From: Photorhabdus laumondii subsp. laumondii
Lineage (GTDB): Bacteria; Pseudomonadota; Gammaproteobacteria; Enterobacterales; Enterobacteriaceae
Reading direction: 5' to 3'
DNA length: 64,000 nt
NCBI RefSeq assembly: GCF_003343245.1
Contig: NZ_CP024901.1
Span: forward strand, 4,030,001-4,094,000
Both the position numbers and the translations under genes were made by a program. Every line of letters begins with the position of its first letter. Positions within the stretch are counted from its first letter, which is position 1. A model generated the notes under the pieces. The model did not search any database. It had not been told where the DNA came from and saw nothing but the letters and a program-made list of their open reading frames with translations. Below, piece by piece: positions 50,510 to 59,073 of the stretch.

Positions 50510-52270
50510 ATGTTCACATATATCTGTGTCTTTGAGCCGACAAAAAAAGCTCAAAAAAATGGAGCCGTACCACTTGCAATTGCACTCGAAGCCAATTCCG
50601 AAAAAATGGCTAAAGCTATGGCCATTGTTTACCTTGGGGAAGAGTACGCGGACGATATGAGCAACTTCAACACATCAAAACCGATTATTTGTAAAGATAT
50701 ACAAGGCTTCCCTCGCCCACCAATTGGTAAATTTGATGAAAAATTTGCTACTGAATACGAGTTCAACGGCACCACATGGCAGGCTAGAACGCTCGAACCA
50801 AAGAAAAACCCATCTATTACTACACGTGATTTTAATCACACTTACGCCACGTTAGATCTGGAAATTGCACTGGCATTACTAGACGGTGACTTTCATTGCT
50901 GGGCGATTATGTCACACAGTATGAAAGAAGCTAAGCAACTGATAACAAATAACAATGAAGCATGGCGGCAGTGGTCTACCGCATTTCGTATCAGAACCGA
51001 CGCTCTGTCCATTCCACGGGAAACGCTTTTCAGAGTCGTACGTGAAGGTAAACACCACCCTGAATTTCTGACCGATGCCGTCGCTATTAAGGAATTCTTA
51101 AACTGTACTTTAAGTGATACCGACATACCCGTTGAATTACCAGAAGAGAAACCCAAGGTTTCCAATTATTCGGTGTCAACATCAGAAGCCTCAATAACAG
51201 ATGTCACTCCAGATGAAGTTGAAACCCAACAGGCAGCGCTACAGGTTAAGGAGAAAAAAAGCGAAGCCAAGTCTCTCAAGACCAGAAAAACCAAGCAAAC
51301 CAAAGAGGACAAAGCAGTAGAAGAGACTGCACAAGACAACACTACGGCGGATGATGAAGTCACCTCATTGCCTCCTGTCGCCACCCTGAGCACCAATGAT
51401 GATAACTTCCAACATCGGGCCAATTTGCTGGAAGAAACTATCAAGGCACAAGGCAATGAACAGCAAACTAATCTCCGTATCTGGAAGGCTGTCCAACGTA
51501 CCGATCCCCACTTTACAAAACCATTGGAGGGAATGGGGTTCAATGGTACAAGCATAAACAGTAACTATATGTTTATGCGGGCAACAGAACTATTCGGACC
51601 ATTCGGTTATGGATGGGGCTGTAATGTCACAGAAGAAAAACTGATCAATGGTGCACCCATGTCAGAACCTATCTATGACGACAAAAATAAACAAATTGGG
51701 AGCCGATTCTTACGTGATTCTGACGGCACATTAATATGTGAACAAAATCACTCTATCAAAATTCTCTTTTGGTATCTGGTTGAATGTGACATTTGTGCTG
51801 AAATTGAAAGTTATGGTGCGACACCATACATGTACAGAACCAAATATGGAATTAAAACAGATGGAGAGGCCATCAAGAAATCACTCACCGATGCTATAAA
51901 GAAAGCGTTATCGATGCTTGGATTTTCTGCTGATGTATTTATGGGTATGCATGACAACCCTGAATATCTGGCTGACAATAATATTGAATTTGAAATCAAG
52001 GCCGCCAGTGATAAGGCCGAGGATCTAGTCAGATTACGCAAGGAACTAGACGATAAGTTCACCCGTAATACAGAAACTATGCGCACCGCTGTCAGCAAAA
52101 ATGAAATTCGCGGCATAGCATCTACCCTTATCCGTGAATTAAGCATTCATTTAGGCAATTCCAAGGCCAAAGGAGACAAGGATTATGAAAAGTACTTATC
52201 TGGTCGTCTGCGTCGCTTGAATGAAATAGAGAAAGAATGTTTAACCCAATTAGAAGAGGCAAACCAATGA
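50510..52270 (+). CDS. Rad52-like single-strand annealing protein with long N-terminal extension
   Basis: A 586-residue protein. The C-terminal domain (about 300-510) has LFGPFGYGWGCNV, GTLICEQNHSIKILFWYL and the GEAIKKSLTDAIKKALSMLGFSADVFMG motif typical of Rad52/DdrA-like SSAPs. Residues 1-210 form a separate RecE-N-like domain, joined by an acidic, low-complexity linker (210-290). It should pair single strands in phage recombination. The start is preceded by the leader AAAGAGGCAAGACCA. Confidence 0.82.
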   Translation: MFTYICVFEPTKKAQKNGAVPLAIALEANSEKMAKAMAIVYLGEEYADDMSNFNTSKPIICKDIQGFPRPPIGKFDEKFATEYEFNGTTWQARTLEPKKNPSITTRDFNHTYATLDLEIALALLDGDFHCWAIMSHSMKEAKQLITNNNEAWRQWSTAFRIRTDALSIPRETLFRVVREGKHHPEFLTDAVAIKEFLNCTLSDTDIPVELPEEKPKVSNYSVSTSEASITDVTPDEVETQQAALQVKEKKSEAKSLKTRKTKQTKEDKAVEETAQDNTTADDEVTSLPPVATLSTNDDNFQHRANLLEETIKAQGNEQQTNLRIWKAVQRTDPHFTKPLEGMGFNGTSINSNYMFMRATELFGPFGYGWGCNVTEEKLINGAPMSEPIYDDKNKQIGSRFLRDSDGTLICEQNHSIKILFWYLVECDICAEIESYGATPYMYRTKYGIKTDGEAIKKSLTDAIKKALSMLGFSADVFMGMHDNPEYLADNNIEFEIKAASDKAEDLVRLRKELDDKFTRNTETMRTAVSKNEIRGIASTLIRELSIHLGNSKAKGDKDYEKYLSGRLRRLNEIEKECLTQLEEANQ

Positions 52271-52764
52271 CCACAACCGCAATTGCATTAGCAGCAGATT
52301 ATGAAAAATTACAACAGTTGGTAGAAACCGGCGAGTTCTCGCCAGAAGATATCGCCGATACACTTGAAAGTATCGAATGTACTATCGGTGATAAACTTGA
52401 CGCTATCATGATCCATGTTCGCAATATAGAAGGCCAAGCCAAGATTCTTGCGGATGAGTCTAAGCGACTCACTGACCGTAAAAAATCATTCGAAAGGCAA
52501 GTAAAAAACCTAAAAAAGTATGCGCTGGACTGTTTACTGAAAGCCGGCATGGATTCACTACGAACTACCAGAAACACGTTCACAGCCAGAAAAGGTATTA
52601 TGAATGTCATCATTGATGATGAGTCAAAATTACCTGATGAGTTAGTTGATGTGCAGACAATTACCGCCCCGGACAAAAAAGCCATCAAAGAAGCTATTGA
52701 AAACGGTATCAATGTACCGGGAGCTCATATTGAAATCGGCCAGAGAAGCCTGCAAGTACGTTAA
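52267..52764 (+). CDS. Siphovirus Gp157-family protein
   Basis: A 165-residue protein overlapping the SSAP stop by 4 bp (ATGA). DYEKLQQLVETGEFSPEDIADTLESIECTIGDKLDAIM and MDSLRTTRNTFTARKG are Gp157 signatures. In Streptococcus phages Gp157 homologues confer phage resistance; in this operon a role in recombination is likely. Confidence 0.9.
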   Translation: MTTTAIALAADYEKLQQLVETGEFSPEDIADTLESIECTIGDKLDAIMIHVRNIEGQAKILADESKRLTDRKKSFERQVKNLKKYALDCLLKAGMDSLRTTRNTFTARKGIMNVIIDDESKLPDELVDVQTITAPDKKAIKEAIENGINVPGAHIEIGQRSLQVR

Positions 52765-52815
52765 TATTCATTACATCCCACAAATACTGGGGCAATAAAT
52801 AATATGGAGTGATTT

Positions 52816-53004
52816 ATGGCTGCACGATTAGAAATCATTATCTCATTTGATGAAAACCTAAATAAATACCAAGTAGAATGGATAACAGGAGAAAGTCAAG
52901 ATATTACAGATGAAGAAAAGAAAATCATTGCTCAATTAAAAAATAAATTACTGGCCTCAATGGAAAATGAATTAACTGGAAATAATCAACATTACCTCCA
53001 TTAG
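52816..53004 (+). CDS. Unknown small acidic early protein
   Basis: A 62-residue protein beginning AARLEIIISFDENLNKYQVEW, with GGAGTG upstream. No family recognised. Confidence 0.6.
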   Translation: MAARLEIIISFDENLNKYQVEWITGESQDITDEEKKIIAQLKNKLLASMENELTGNNQHYLH

Positions 53005-53040
53005 ATATTTAACATTACCTTAAATTAACACAAGGGAATA

Positions 53041-53169
53041 ATATCAAAAAATAAATCCGGCAAGCATGTGGAATTTACGTTTGTATTTCTCGGCATGTGT
53101 CTATTAGATGAAAAACATGCAGCAGAATACGAAATTGAAGGTAAATTAAAAGAGACCGACCAATGTTAA
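53041..53169 (+). CDS. Small frame lacking a standard start codon
   Basis: The frame reads SKNKSGKHVEFTFVFLG.. and ends overlapping the next gene by 7 bp. Upstream AAGGGA is at the right distance from ATA (53041), but no ATG, GTG or TTG is there; the first usable one is a GTG within. It may be a gene whose ATG mutated to ATA. Confidence 0.35.
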   Translation: MSKNKSGKHVEFTFVFLGMCLLDEKHAAEYEIEGKLKETDQC

Positions 53170-53339
53170 GACATTCACACAGTAAAAATGAAATTGTTAA
53201 ATTAACGCTACCTGATGGTCGCAATGGAATCATTATTATCAATAGAAGTTGTAATGTACTCTACGATTTCCCGTTTGACGTTAAAATAGTTCCAGTATCC
53301 AATTCTCAAGCTATCGAGAAAATGAGGGACCGAAAATGA
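53163..53339 (+). CDS. Unknown small early protein
   Basis: A 58-residue protein from ATG 53163 behind AGAGACCGACCA, a variant of the shared leader. IVKLTLPDGRNGIIIINRS suggests a small beta protein. Overlaps the next gene by 4 bp. Confidence 0.6.
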   Translation: MLRHSHSKNEIVKLTLPDGRNGIIIINRSCNVLYDFPFDVKIVPVSNSQAIEKMRDRK

Positions 53340-53503
53340 TATACGGTCTGTTTCTACTTGTATGTTCTTCGATAAACTGCCAATACATTCCTTACGGCCA
53401 TATTTACCAGGATGAAAAAAATTGCATAGCCGATATGGGGATGCAAGGCCCTGGAATTTTTGAGTGTTTACCCATTGAGGCCATAATTCACACTCAAAAC
53501 TGA
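53336..53503 (+). CDS. DUF1482-like small protein
   Basis: A 55-residue protein with a hydrophobic start (MIYGLFLLVCSS) and conserved Cys residues (NCQYIPYGHIYQDEKNC), the layout of DUF1482 prophage proteins, probably secreted or membrane-bound. Coupled to the preceding gene by ATGA. Confidence 0.65.
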   Translation: MIYGLFLLVCSSINCQYIPYGHIYQDEKNCIADMGMQGPGIFECLPIEAIIHTQN

Positions 53504-53573
53504 TTAAGCTTAATCAGAAATCAGGTAACACAATGAATAGCATGATGGTAAATCCATTGACCGGAGAACCATC

Positions 53574-53744
53574 ATGCAACCCTGGCAACCAGGACAACAG
53601 TTATTAACCAACTTCGATATCAAATTGGGAAGATTAGCAGCCAGTGTCAAAAATACATCTTGCAATCAAGGTGATATTACCCGTGTTTGTGCTGCCGTTG
53701 ATCTGATCATTATATCAATGATGAGGCAAAACCATGTGAGGTAA
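53574..53744 (+). CDS. Unknown small early protein
   Basis: A 56-residue helical protein from ATG 53574 with GGAGA upstream, including WQPGQQLLTNFDIKLGRLAAS. It ends 4 bp before the excisionase-like gene. Confidence 0.6.
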   Translation: MQPWQPGQQLLTNFDIKLGRLAASVKNTSCNQGDITRVCAAVDLIIISMMRQNHVR

Positions 53745-53748
53745 ATAA

Positions 53749-53964
53749 ATGGTAAATATTGAATGTGTTCCCATATCCGCTTATTGCTATGCAACAGGGG
53801 AAACAGTTGACTCAATTAATAAACGCATTCAGCGCGGTGTTTGGCTTGATGGCGTACATGTACTGAAAGTTGAAGGTGTTAAGGAACGCTGGATTGATTT
53901 AAATGAGGTAGCTAAGTGGGCCAGGAAAAACAGCGTAGTAAATTGCCCAGAGGAATTACAGTAA
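53749..53964 (+). CDS. xis: Excisionase-like protein
   Basis: A 71-residue protein: VPISAYCYATGETVDSINKRIQRGVWLDGVHVLKVEGVKERWIDLNEVAKWARK is the winged-helix pattern of phage Xis. It overlaps the original start of the integrase (GTG 53916), the usual xis-int layout. It directs the integrase toward excision. Confidence 0.85.
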   Translation: MVNIECVPISAYCYATGETVDSINKRIQRGVWLDGVHVLKVEGVKERWIDLNEVAKWARKNSVVNCPEELQ

Positions 53965-55099
53965 GGAAACATCGTTCTGGTGAAACTATAAATATCTCTT
54001 TTACATATAAGGGGTTAAATGCCGAGAACCCCTCTCAAATCTGGAAGTGACGCCCAAAAATATTAAATATGCCGAGCGTAAACTCGGCGAAATATACAAT
54101 AAAATTGAACGGGATATTTTTATTTATGCTGAATTTTTCCCTAATTCATCACGTCTAAAAATATTCGGAAATGTCAATAAAGGTAGAACAATAAAAGATT
54201 ATTTAGATGAATATTTAAAAATCTGTGAAACCAGAAATTTATCACCATCCACAATTAATGGATATAAAAAATGTAAAACTGCTCTATCTGAATTACATAA
54301 AATTCCCGTTGTAGAGTTAACACCAGCAATATTAAAAACTTGGATTCAAAAACGATCAACTGCTCTGAAAACGATCAGGAACAATCTATCATTTTTACGA
54401 AGCGCCATAGATGAAGCAGTTACTGATTGCCTGATTAGTATGAATCCTGTGAATTTAGTCACAGCATCACGGTATCAAACTGAACGAATAGAAAATGATA
54501 GCGAATATATTGTTGACCCCCTATCTCCTAACGAGGTTACTGCATTACTGTCAGCAGCAGGCAATAAACAAAAACAATGGGAAAATTTATTCCTTTTTGC
54601 GATACATACAGGACTTAGAAGCTCCGAGTTATGCGCGCTTCGGTGGCAAGATATCGACTTTATTGGCAAAACCGCACATGTCCAGTCGGCAAAAGTTGTG
54701 GGAATAATAAAAGGAACGAAGACAAAAGCCGGTACCAGAAAAGTCGAACTGAACACTGACGCTATGTCGGCCCTATTAAATCAGAAGGCATTCACTTTCA
54801 TGAAAGGCAACGTGATATTTGAAGATCCTAAAACAGGCGAGGCTTGGGCAGGTGCAGATGCAATTCGTAAAAAAGCCTGGGTACCTACACTGAGAAAGGC
54901 TGGAATTCGGTATCGCAACCCATATCAGACAAGGCACACATTTGCAACAAAACACATTAGCCAGGGAGTTAATCTTTTCTGGCTTGCCGCTCAAATGGGA
55001 CATAAAGGCCCAGAGATGCTTTTCAGACATTATGGATCATATCTGAAAGACTATGACGGCAGCACATACAAACCCAAGCAGGTCAGTGGTGGGACATGA
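53916..55099 (+). pseudogene. int: Tyrosine integrase, N-terminal frameshift
   Basis: From GTG 53916 the frame gives SKLPRGITVRKHRSGETINISFTYKG, the arm-site binding domain, and then meets TGA near 54048. The remaining 350 residues are in the next frame from about 54020: VTPKNIKYAERKLGEIYNKIER onward, with the catalytic GLRSSELCALRW (Arg), HTFATKH (His-x-x-His/Lys variant) and MLFRHYG (Tyr). One missing A in TTAAATGCC restores about 394 residues. The fragment from ATG 54047 keeps the catalytic domain but lacks the arm domain, so integration and excision are probably impaired. Confidence 0.85.
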
Positions 55100-55174
55100 A
55101 AGGAGCTGCAAAGGATACGCAGCGAAGATATTTCATAAAAATATTATTTATAACAATAAGATGCAAAACAATTA

Positions 55175-55207
55175 ACGCGGGTTCAACTCCCGCCAGCTCC
55201 ACCAAAT
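55175..55207 (+). repeat. att site: 3' end of ssrA (tmRNA), middle copy
   Basis: Positions 55175-55204 match the last 30 nt of enterobacterial tmRNA (ACGCGGGTTCAACTCCCGCC then AGCTCCACCA). The body of ssrA is not upstream, where the integrase lies instead, so this is a displaced copy left by integration. The core CCGCCAGCTCCACCAAAT (55190-55207) occurs again at 62682-62699. Confidence 0.9.
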
Positions 55208-55213
55208 AAATCA

Positions 55214-55243
55214 AGGGGTTACACTAAGGTGTAGCCCTTTTTG
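55214..55243 (+). terminator. Rho-independent terminator after the tmRNA end
   Basis: GGGGTTACACTAAGGTGTAGCCC followed by TTTTT lies 10 nt after the CCA. It is the natural terminator position of ssrA, carried in the att region. Confidence 0.88.
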
Positions 55244-55544
55244 TTTGCCCAATGTCCACTTTGCGTCCACTCATTTTATTTTTATGGGCATCAATGGACA
55301 CTACCTGCACCGCCGCATTCCGTCTGGTTCATCACTGAAACTACTTAAGATGCTTGAACGTAGCCTTACGCTTATTAATGAATTAAAAGTACGCTAACTA
55401 ATACTTTCACTTTCTTCCTTGTCATAATGCAAAAGGAGAAAACAATTTCAGTTCTGTATATCCTGTAAAGCCGCGCTCTATCTGATTTCTATGATAAAGC
55501 ACGGCTTTTCTTTGTGAGCTTATTTTTCACGTAAAATACAATTT
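55244..55544. other. Gap after the att site, with a terminator-like hairpin
   Basis: No gene seen. A long hairpin (AAAGCCGCGCT with AAGCACGGCTTT, 55467-55508) is followed by TCTTT and could terminate transcription from either side. TGGGCAATG-type repeats GTCCACT occur twice near 55254-55272. Confidence 0.5.
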
Positions 55545-55841
55545 TCATTTAATATCAATGCATTGGGATTTTTCCGTGATCCTCTTTTGATCCAAAAACT
55601 GAAATTTCCTGAAAATCTTTTCAATCATTTCAGTTTGTGATTTCTCCCACTCCGCCAGTATTGGCGCGGTTTGGCAGTTTGCCTTGTAGGATTTTAAAAT
55701 TGAAAAAATTTTTTGATCCAAAACGTGCAGGCGGGTGCGGTGTAGTGCCGTTTTCATCATAAGTTCATTTATTTCGTCATAAGTGCAACGAGACAAACCA
55801 TCACTAAGGTATTTATTTGATTCTTGAGTCAAATAATACAA
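55545..55841 (-). CDS. Unknown protein of the small element
   Basis: A 98-residue, charged, mostly helical protein. The ATG at 55841 is divergent from the 55824 frame and overlaps it by 18 bp. No family recognised; possible regulator. Confidence 0.55.
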   Translation of the reverse strand: MYYLTQESNKYLSDGLSRCTYDEINELMMKTALHRTRLHVLDQKIFSILKSYKANCQTAPILAEWEKSQTEMIEKIFRKFQFLDQKRITEKSQCIDIK

Positions 55842-56054
55842 TCGGTTAAAGTAGTGTTGTCATTGGCAAAATCCAGTGACCAAGGTTTTGCAGCCTTGCG
55901 TTCATGGACGCTGGTAAGAAGTTTTTACCAATGTGCCTGCTATCGCCCCTCTATGGCGGTTCAGGCAGGGGAGGTTAACACCTCGCCGGAAATGAACGCC
56001 GGTCTGCAAACCCTGTTTGAATCGCCACCACCAAAGAGGGAAGCAGGAATATGA
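55824..56054 (+). CDS. Possible Ash/Icd-like small prophage protein
   Basis: A 76-residue frame ending in ATGA overlap with the Ner-like gene. SLAKSSDQGFAALRSWTL and AVQAGEVNTSPEMNAGLQTLFESPP resemble short proteins often found before Ner-like genes in enterobacterial prophages. The 5' part overlaps an opposite-strand gene, which lowers confidence. Confidence 0.45.
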   Translation: MSQIIQSVKVVLSLAKSSDQGFAALRSWTLVRSFYQCACYRPSMAVQAGEVNTSPEMNAGLQTLFESPPPKREAGI

Positions 56055-56320
56055 AAAAAGACTGGCATACCGCCGATATTATCGCTGCGATACGTAAGAA
56101 GAATAAAATGCTGGCATCATTATCCAGAGAGCACGGTTTAAGCTCTTCAACATTAGCAAATGCTTTAACGCGCCCCTGGCCTAAAGGGGAATTACTGATT
56201 GCTCAGGAAATTGGTGTCACCCCTGCTGAAATATGGCCCAGTCGGTATTTTGACGAAAATAAGCAGCCTATCAAACGAACTGTCCGAAATGATTTACCAA
56301 ACAATTCTGATATCACATAA
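56051..56320 (+). CDS. Ner/Nlp-family DNA-binding protein, second paralogue
   Basis: An 89-residue protein sharing KKDWHTADIIAA, GLSSSTLANAL, RPWPKGE and EIWPSRYFDEN with the gene at 6787-7044. GGGAAGCAGG lies upstream. Ner-like proteins control early promoters of transposable phages; here it is isolated from any transposase. Confidence 0.88.
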   Translation: MKKDWHTADIIAAIRKKNKMLASLSREHGLSSSTLANALTRPWPKGELLIAQEIGVTPAEIWPSRYFDENKQPIKRTVRNDLPNNSDIT

Positions 56321-56667
56321 GTTATTTCTATATCCGAAAAAGTAACAACAACCTTTAAACCACTAAGCTAATATAACACGCTGAATTATCAGTTTTTTAT
56401 TACACTCACTGCCCATTCTTTAATATCAAAATTGTATTCATAGCCCTATGAAGATGTAAAACAGCCCGCATATTTTGCGGGCGAGAGAATTAATCAATAA
56501 TGTGTTTCAGACAATCAAAACACAAACCCGTAGCGCTGATTGATACCACATTATTGACCTGGTACGTATTGGTTTGATTGATAACAGTGCTGTATGCATC
56601 TGGTCGCAGTTTATCAGGATATAAAAAAGGCCACGTATTAACGCAGCCTGTTAATTAATGGTGATTT
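56321..56667. other. Intergenic region with a GC-rich hairpin
   Basis: No supported gene. A perfect 7-bp stem GCCCGCA/TGCGGGC (56464-56482) lies between convergent genes and may terminate transcription, though the T tract is weak. Confidence 0.5.
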
Positions 56668-57078
56668 TCATTCAATGGACAAAGTTAACTGATGTCCGAT
56701 AGCCGATGCGACCTTACCCACCGTATCAATTTTAGTTGAGTGCCGTAAATCAAAGATACGGGTCACTTCCTGCTTTTTCACCCCCATACGGTTGGCTAAT
56801 TCAATTTGCGTTAACTTGGAATCAAGAAACGCATTGAGCATAAGCACCTTAGAGGCCACGCTTAAGGGCACATCAACATAATCCTGCCCTACGGGGCCAG
56901 GAAGCGGGATTTTTTCATTATCTTCGAAGTAAAATTCAAAAGCGGTTATTAGCGCATCGAGTGCCATCTCTAGCGCCTCTTCCCGTGTATCCCCCTGGGT
57001 TAAAGCTTCGGGGATATCCGGGAATGAGACGAAATAACCGCCCTCTTCTACTGGCTCTAGTGTGACTGGATATCGCAT
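56668..57078 (-). CDS. hicB: HicB antitoxin
   Basis: The ATG at 57078 gives 136 residues starting MRYPVTLEPVEEGGYFVSFPDIPEALTQGDTREEAL, the HicB fold, followed by a C-terminal HTH (TQIELANRMGVKKQEVTRIFDL) that binds its own promoter. It neutralises HicA. An upstream start at 57135 would overlap hicA. Confidence 0.92.
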   Translation of the reverse strand: MRYPVTLEPVEEGGYFVSFPDIPEALTQGDTREEALEMALDALITAFEFYFEDNEKIPLPGPVGQDYVDVPLSVASKVLMLNAFLDSKLTQIELANRMGVKKQEVTRIFDLRHSTKIDTVGKVASAIGHQLTLSIE

Positions 57079-57131
57079 ATTTTTAATGATGAACCTGTGC
57101 GAGAACCCGCCCCTTGCGAGGCGGGTTTTTA

Positions 57132-57305
57132 TCACAATCCTAATTGCTTAATGATTGCTTTCCTCAGCGGCTCTTTGATCTCTTGGCTAGGGTGTCTCGG
57201 CATAATGCTTCGTTTCCCCTGGTATCTCAGTTTCAGATGGTTTGTCCCATTTGAAACTTCGACGCCTTGAGCTTCCAGCCACCGTCTAAACTCGCTTTGC
57301 TTCAC
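57132..57305 (-). CDS. hicA: HicA toxin (mRNA interferase)
   Basis: A 57-residue protein from GTG 57305 (or 57308), both just after GGAGGA. KQSEFRRWLEAQGVEVSNGTNHLKLRYQGKRSIMPRHPSQEIKEPL has the dsRBD-like fold with the active His in TNHLKL. It cleaves mRNA. hicA precedes hicB by about 50 bp; the pair may stabilise the element. Confidence 0.9.
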   Translation of the reverse strand: MKQSEFRRWLEAQGVEVSNGTNHLKLRYQGKRSIMPRHPSQEIKEPLRKAIIKQLGL

Positions 57306-57424
57306 CACTCCTCCATTCTGTTGAACACACAAACACAGTAAACATTTATGCTTACCATGTCAACACTTTTGTTTACCACGTAGAAAAGGTAAAAATAAAC
57401 CTTACCGAAGAGAGGCCAATCAAT

Positions 57425-57616
57425 CTAGCCAATCACAGGCGAATACTTCTGTTTCAATCCATCGGATTTATAGCCCGTGTTCCTTATCACGCTGGCGTTC
57501 TCCGGCGCACCTGTGTTGTGGTGCGTATGGGCGGCAGTCTGTTCCGCCAGTGCTTTAACCACATCCAACGTCTCTAAATCAAGGTCATGACATTGATTTG
57601 CTGGCTGCCCACCCAA
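57425..57616 (-). CDS. Small baseplate-linked protein
   Basis: A 63-residue protein with VVKALAEQTAAHTHHNTGAPENASVIRN and a YSPVIG end, a pattern found downstream of VgrG/hub-like phage genes. It overlaps the hub gene by 43 bp. Probably a structural or chaperone component. Confidence 0.65.
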   Translation of the reverse strand: MGGQPANQCHDLDLETLDVVKALAEQTAAHTHHNTGAPENASVIRNTGYKSDGLKQKYSPVIG

Positions 57617-59073
57617 ACCACGGGCGCGATGATTTCTTGCCTGGCACCGGCGATGCTCTGCTTAAGCAGACCAATCTTCTCTATCAGCTTTTGTCCGATT
57701 TCGATACTGGCCTCTTTCCCTACGCTGGCAACGAAATTTGATGAGGTCGCCATACTATAGTCACCGTCTGCAATTTGCCGGACAGCGCCCGCCAATAGCG
57801 TAGACGTGCCCAAAACCGTGGTTTTATCCGTGGCCTGTATCGTGGTTTCCCGTGCGACTACGTTACGTGTTTCCGTGTCTGCCCTGACTTCACGGTGCAT
57901 AGACGATTCATTAATGGTCTGGTCAGTCTGACGAATCCAGTTTCCTTCCTGAGTTACCCTCTGAGAAACTTCCGCCCGCTGTTGCTGCAATTGTTCGCCT
58001 GGCTTGATATCGGGCAAGGTATTGCCCTGGCTTAATGTCTGCCGGATAAAGGGCTTATCCGGTCTGCCTGCCTCAAAGGCGATTTCAACCACCGTTCCGA
58101 CTGGCGGATATTGAAACATACCGGATTCACTGCCCGCCATCGGCAAAGGCAGCGGGACAGCATGATAAACAGGAACCGCGGCATCCTGACCATCATCAGC
58201 CAATAATTGCACATCAACCGCATAGCGTGGCCGGAATGAGTCGGAGATATCGCCGCTGACCGTATTTTCAGGGTGTGCCTCAATGCGGGCAAATTTGGGT
58301 AAATGCAGCCCTGCCGATAATTCGGGGTAGGCGGCATCAATCTGACGCTGCATTGGCGTTTTGGTCTGCGACTGACCGGTCAGTTTGTTGACGGCTTCCC
58401 ATGTAATGACCATGTTTTCATTGTTCAGATTGACCTTGTTCAACCGGTACTGATTGATCACTACACCTGGACGCAACGATGGGATCATGGGAATGGTCAT
58501 CGCATTGCCTGCGGACTGGCACTGGCTAAATGCATTGGGGATCTCTACCGGTTTCCCCGCAAACATCGAATGCGCCCCGCTGCCCACATAAACCGAACCC
58601 TCCGGCAACTGATGCCAGAGATAATCCTCAATCGAAAAAACCTGCCCAAGATTAGCCAGCAACTGATAGCCGGTCCCATGATGAGTAAAATGCGGGATGG
58701 GTGTCTCCGTATAAGGGGCATCCGGCAATATGAAGGTCAGTCCGCTGTGCTCCTGCAACCAGTCCACAATCTGGCTCAGTGTTGGATGCTGAAATGAACA
58801 CGACCATAATCGGTCAAACACACCAACCAGTTCACGCACAAAAAGACGCTGATAACCGTTTTGGGCTGGCTGTGAGCGTGCCACATAACCCGTAAACCAG
58901 CGTAATACCAAATCCGTGTAACCCACGTCCAGCCGTACCAGTTTTCCGGTGTAGTCCGTTGTCGTCTCCGCCGTGATAAAGCCACGACCACAGGATGCCA
59001 GCTCCAGCATAATATTGGCGTCAACCAGGTGAATTTCATCACCGGAAAGATAGAGCCGGTTAATCGGTGTCAT
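57574..59073 (-). CDS. Baseplate hub / spike-type protein
   Basis: A 499-residue protein. The N-terminal half resembles gpD/gp27-type hub domains (RLDVGYTDLVLRWFTGYV, LSQIVDWLQEHSGLTF). An OB-fold follows (YPPVGTVVEIAFEAGRPDKPFIRQ), and the C terminus is repetitive beta-helix-like (TRNVVARETTIQATDKTTVLG). It looks like a fused hub and spike, as in VgrG. Family named by architecture. Confidence 0.68.
   Translation of the reverse strand: MTPINRLYLSGDEIHLVDANIMLELASCGRGFITAETTTDYTGKLVRLDVGYTDLVLRWFTGYVARSQPAQNGYQRLFVRELVGVFDRLWSCSFQHPTLSQIVDWLQEHSGLTFILPDAPYTETPIPHFTHHGTGYQLLANLGQVFSIEDYLWHQLPEGSVYVGSGAHSMFAGKPVEIPNAFSQCQSAGNAMTIPMIPSLRPGVVINQYRLNKVNLNNENMVITWEAVNKLTGQSQTKTPMQRQIDAAYPELSAGLHLPKFARIEAHPENTVSGDISDSFRPRYAVDVQLLADDGQDAAVPVYHAVPLPLPMAGSESGMFQYPPVGTVVEIAFEAGRPDKPFIRQTLSQGNTLPDIKPGEQLQQQRAEVSQRVTQEGNWIRQTDQTINESSMHREVRADTETRNVVARETTIQATDKTTVLGTSTLLAGAVRQIADGDYSMATSSNFVASVGKEASIEIGQKLIEKIGLLKQSIAGARQEIIAPVVWVGSQQINVMTLI

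Larger units (their letters stand above)
1..55207. mobile_element. Lambdoid prophage (both arms, left end outside window), interrupted by a Mu-like prophage
   Basis: The arms 1-5290 and 38785-55207 are the two halves of a single lambdoid prophage. Seen: integrase and excisionase next to a tmRNA-end att site at the right, early and replication genes, a repressor/Cro switch, Q-like antiterminator and methyltransferase, then holin, endolysin and spanins at the left. This is the standard lambdoid order read leftward. The arms are separated exactly at the 6-bp duplication of a transposable phage. The structural genes and the other att site must lie left of position 1. The integrase is frameshifted, so excision is probably impaired. 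The continuity of the arms rests on the split methyltransferase, whose halves join in frame. Confidence 0.85.

Noticed and set aside
38785..55207. Independent genomic island unrelated to the left arm
   Set aside because: The methyltransferase halves and lambdoid gene order show that it is the same prophage as 1-5290.
55824..56054. Integrase or tmRNA remnant before the second Ner-like gene
   Set aside because: Sequence shows neither integrase motifs nor tmRNA structure.
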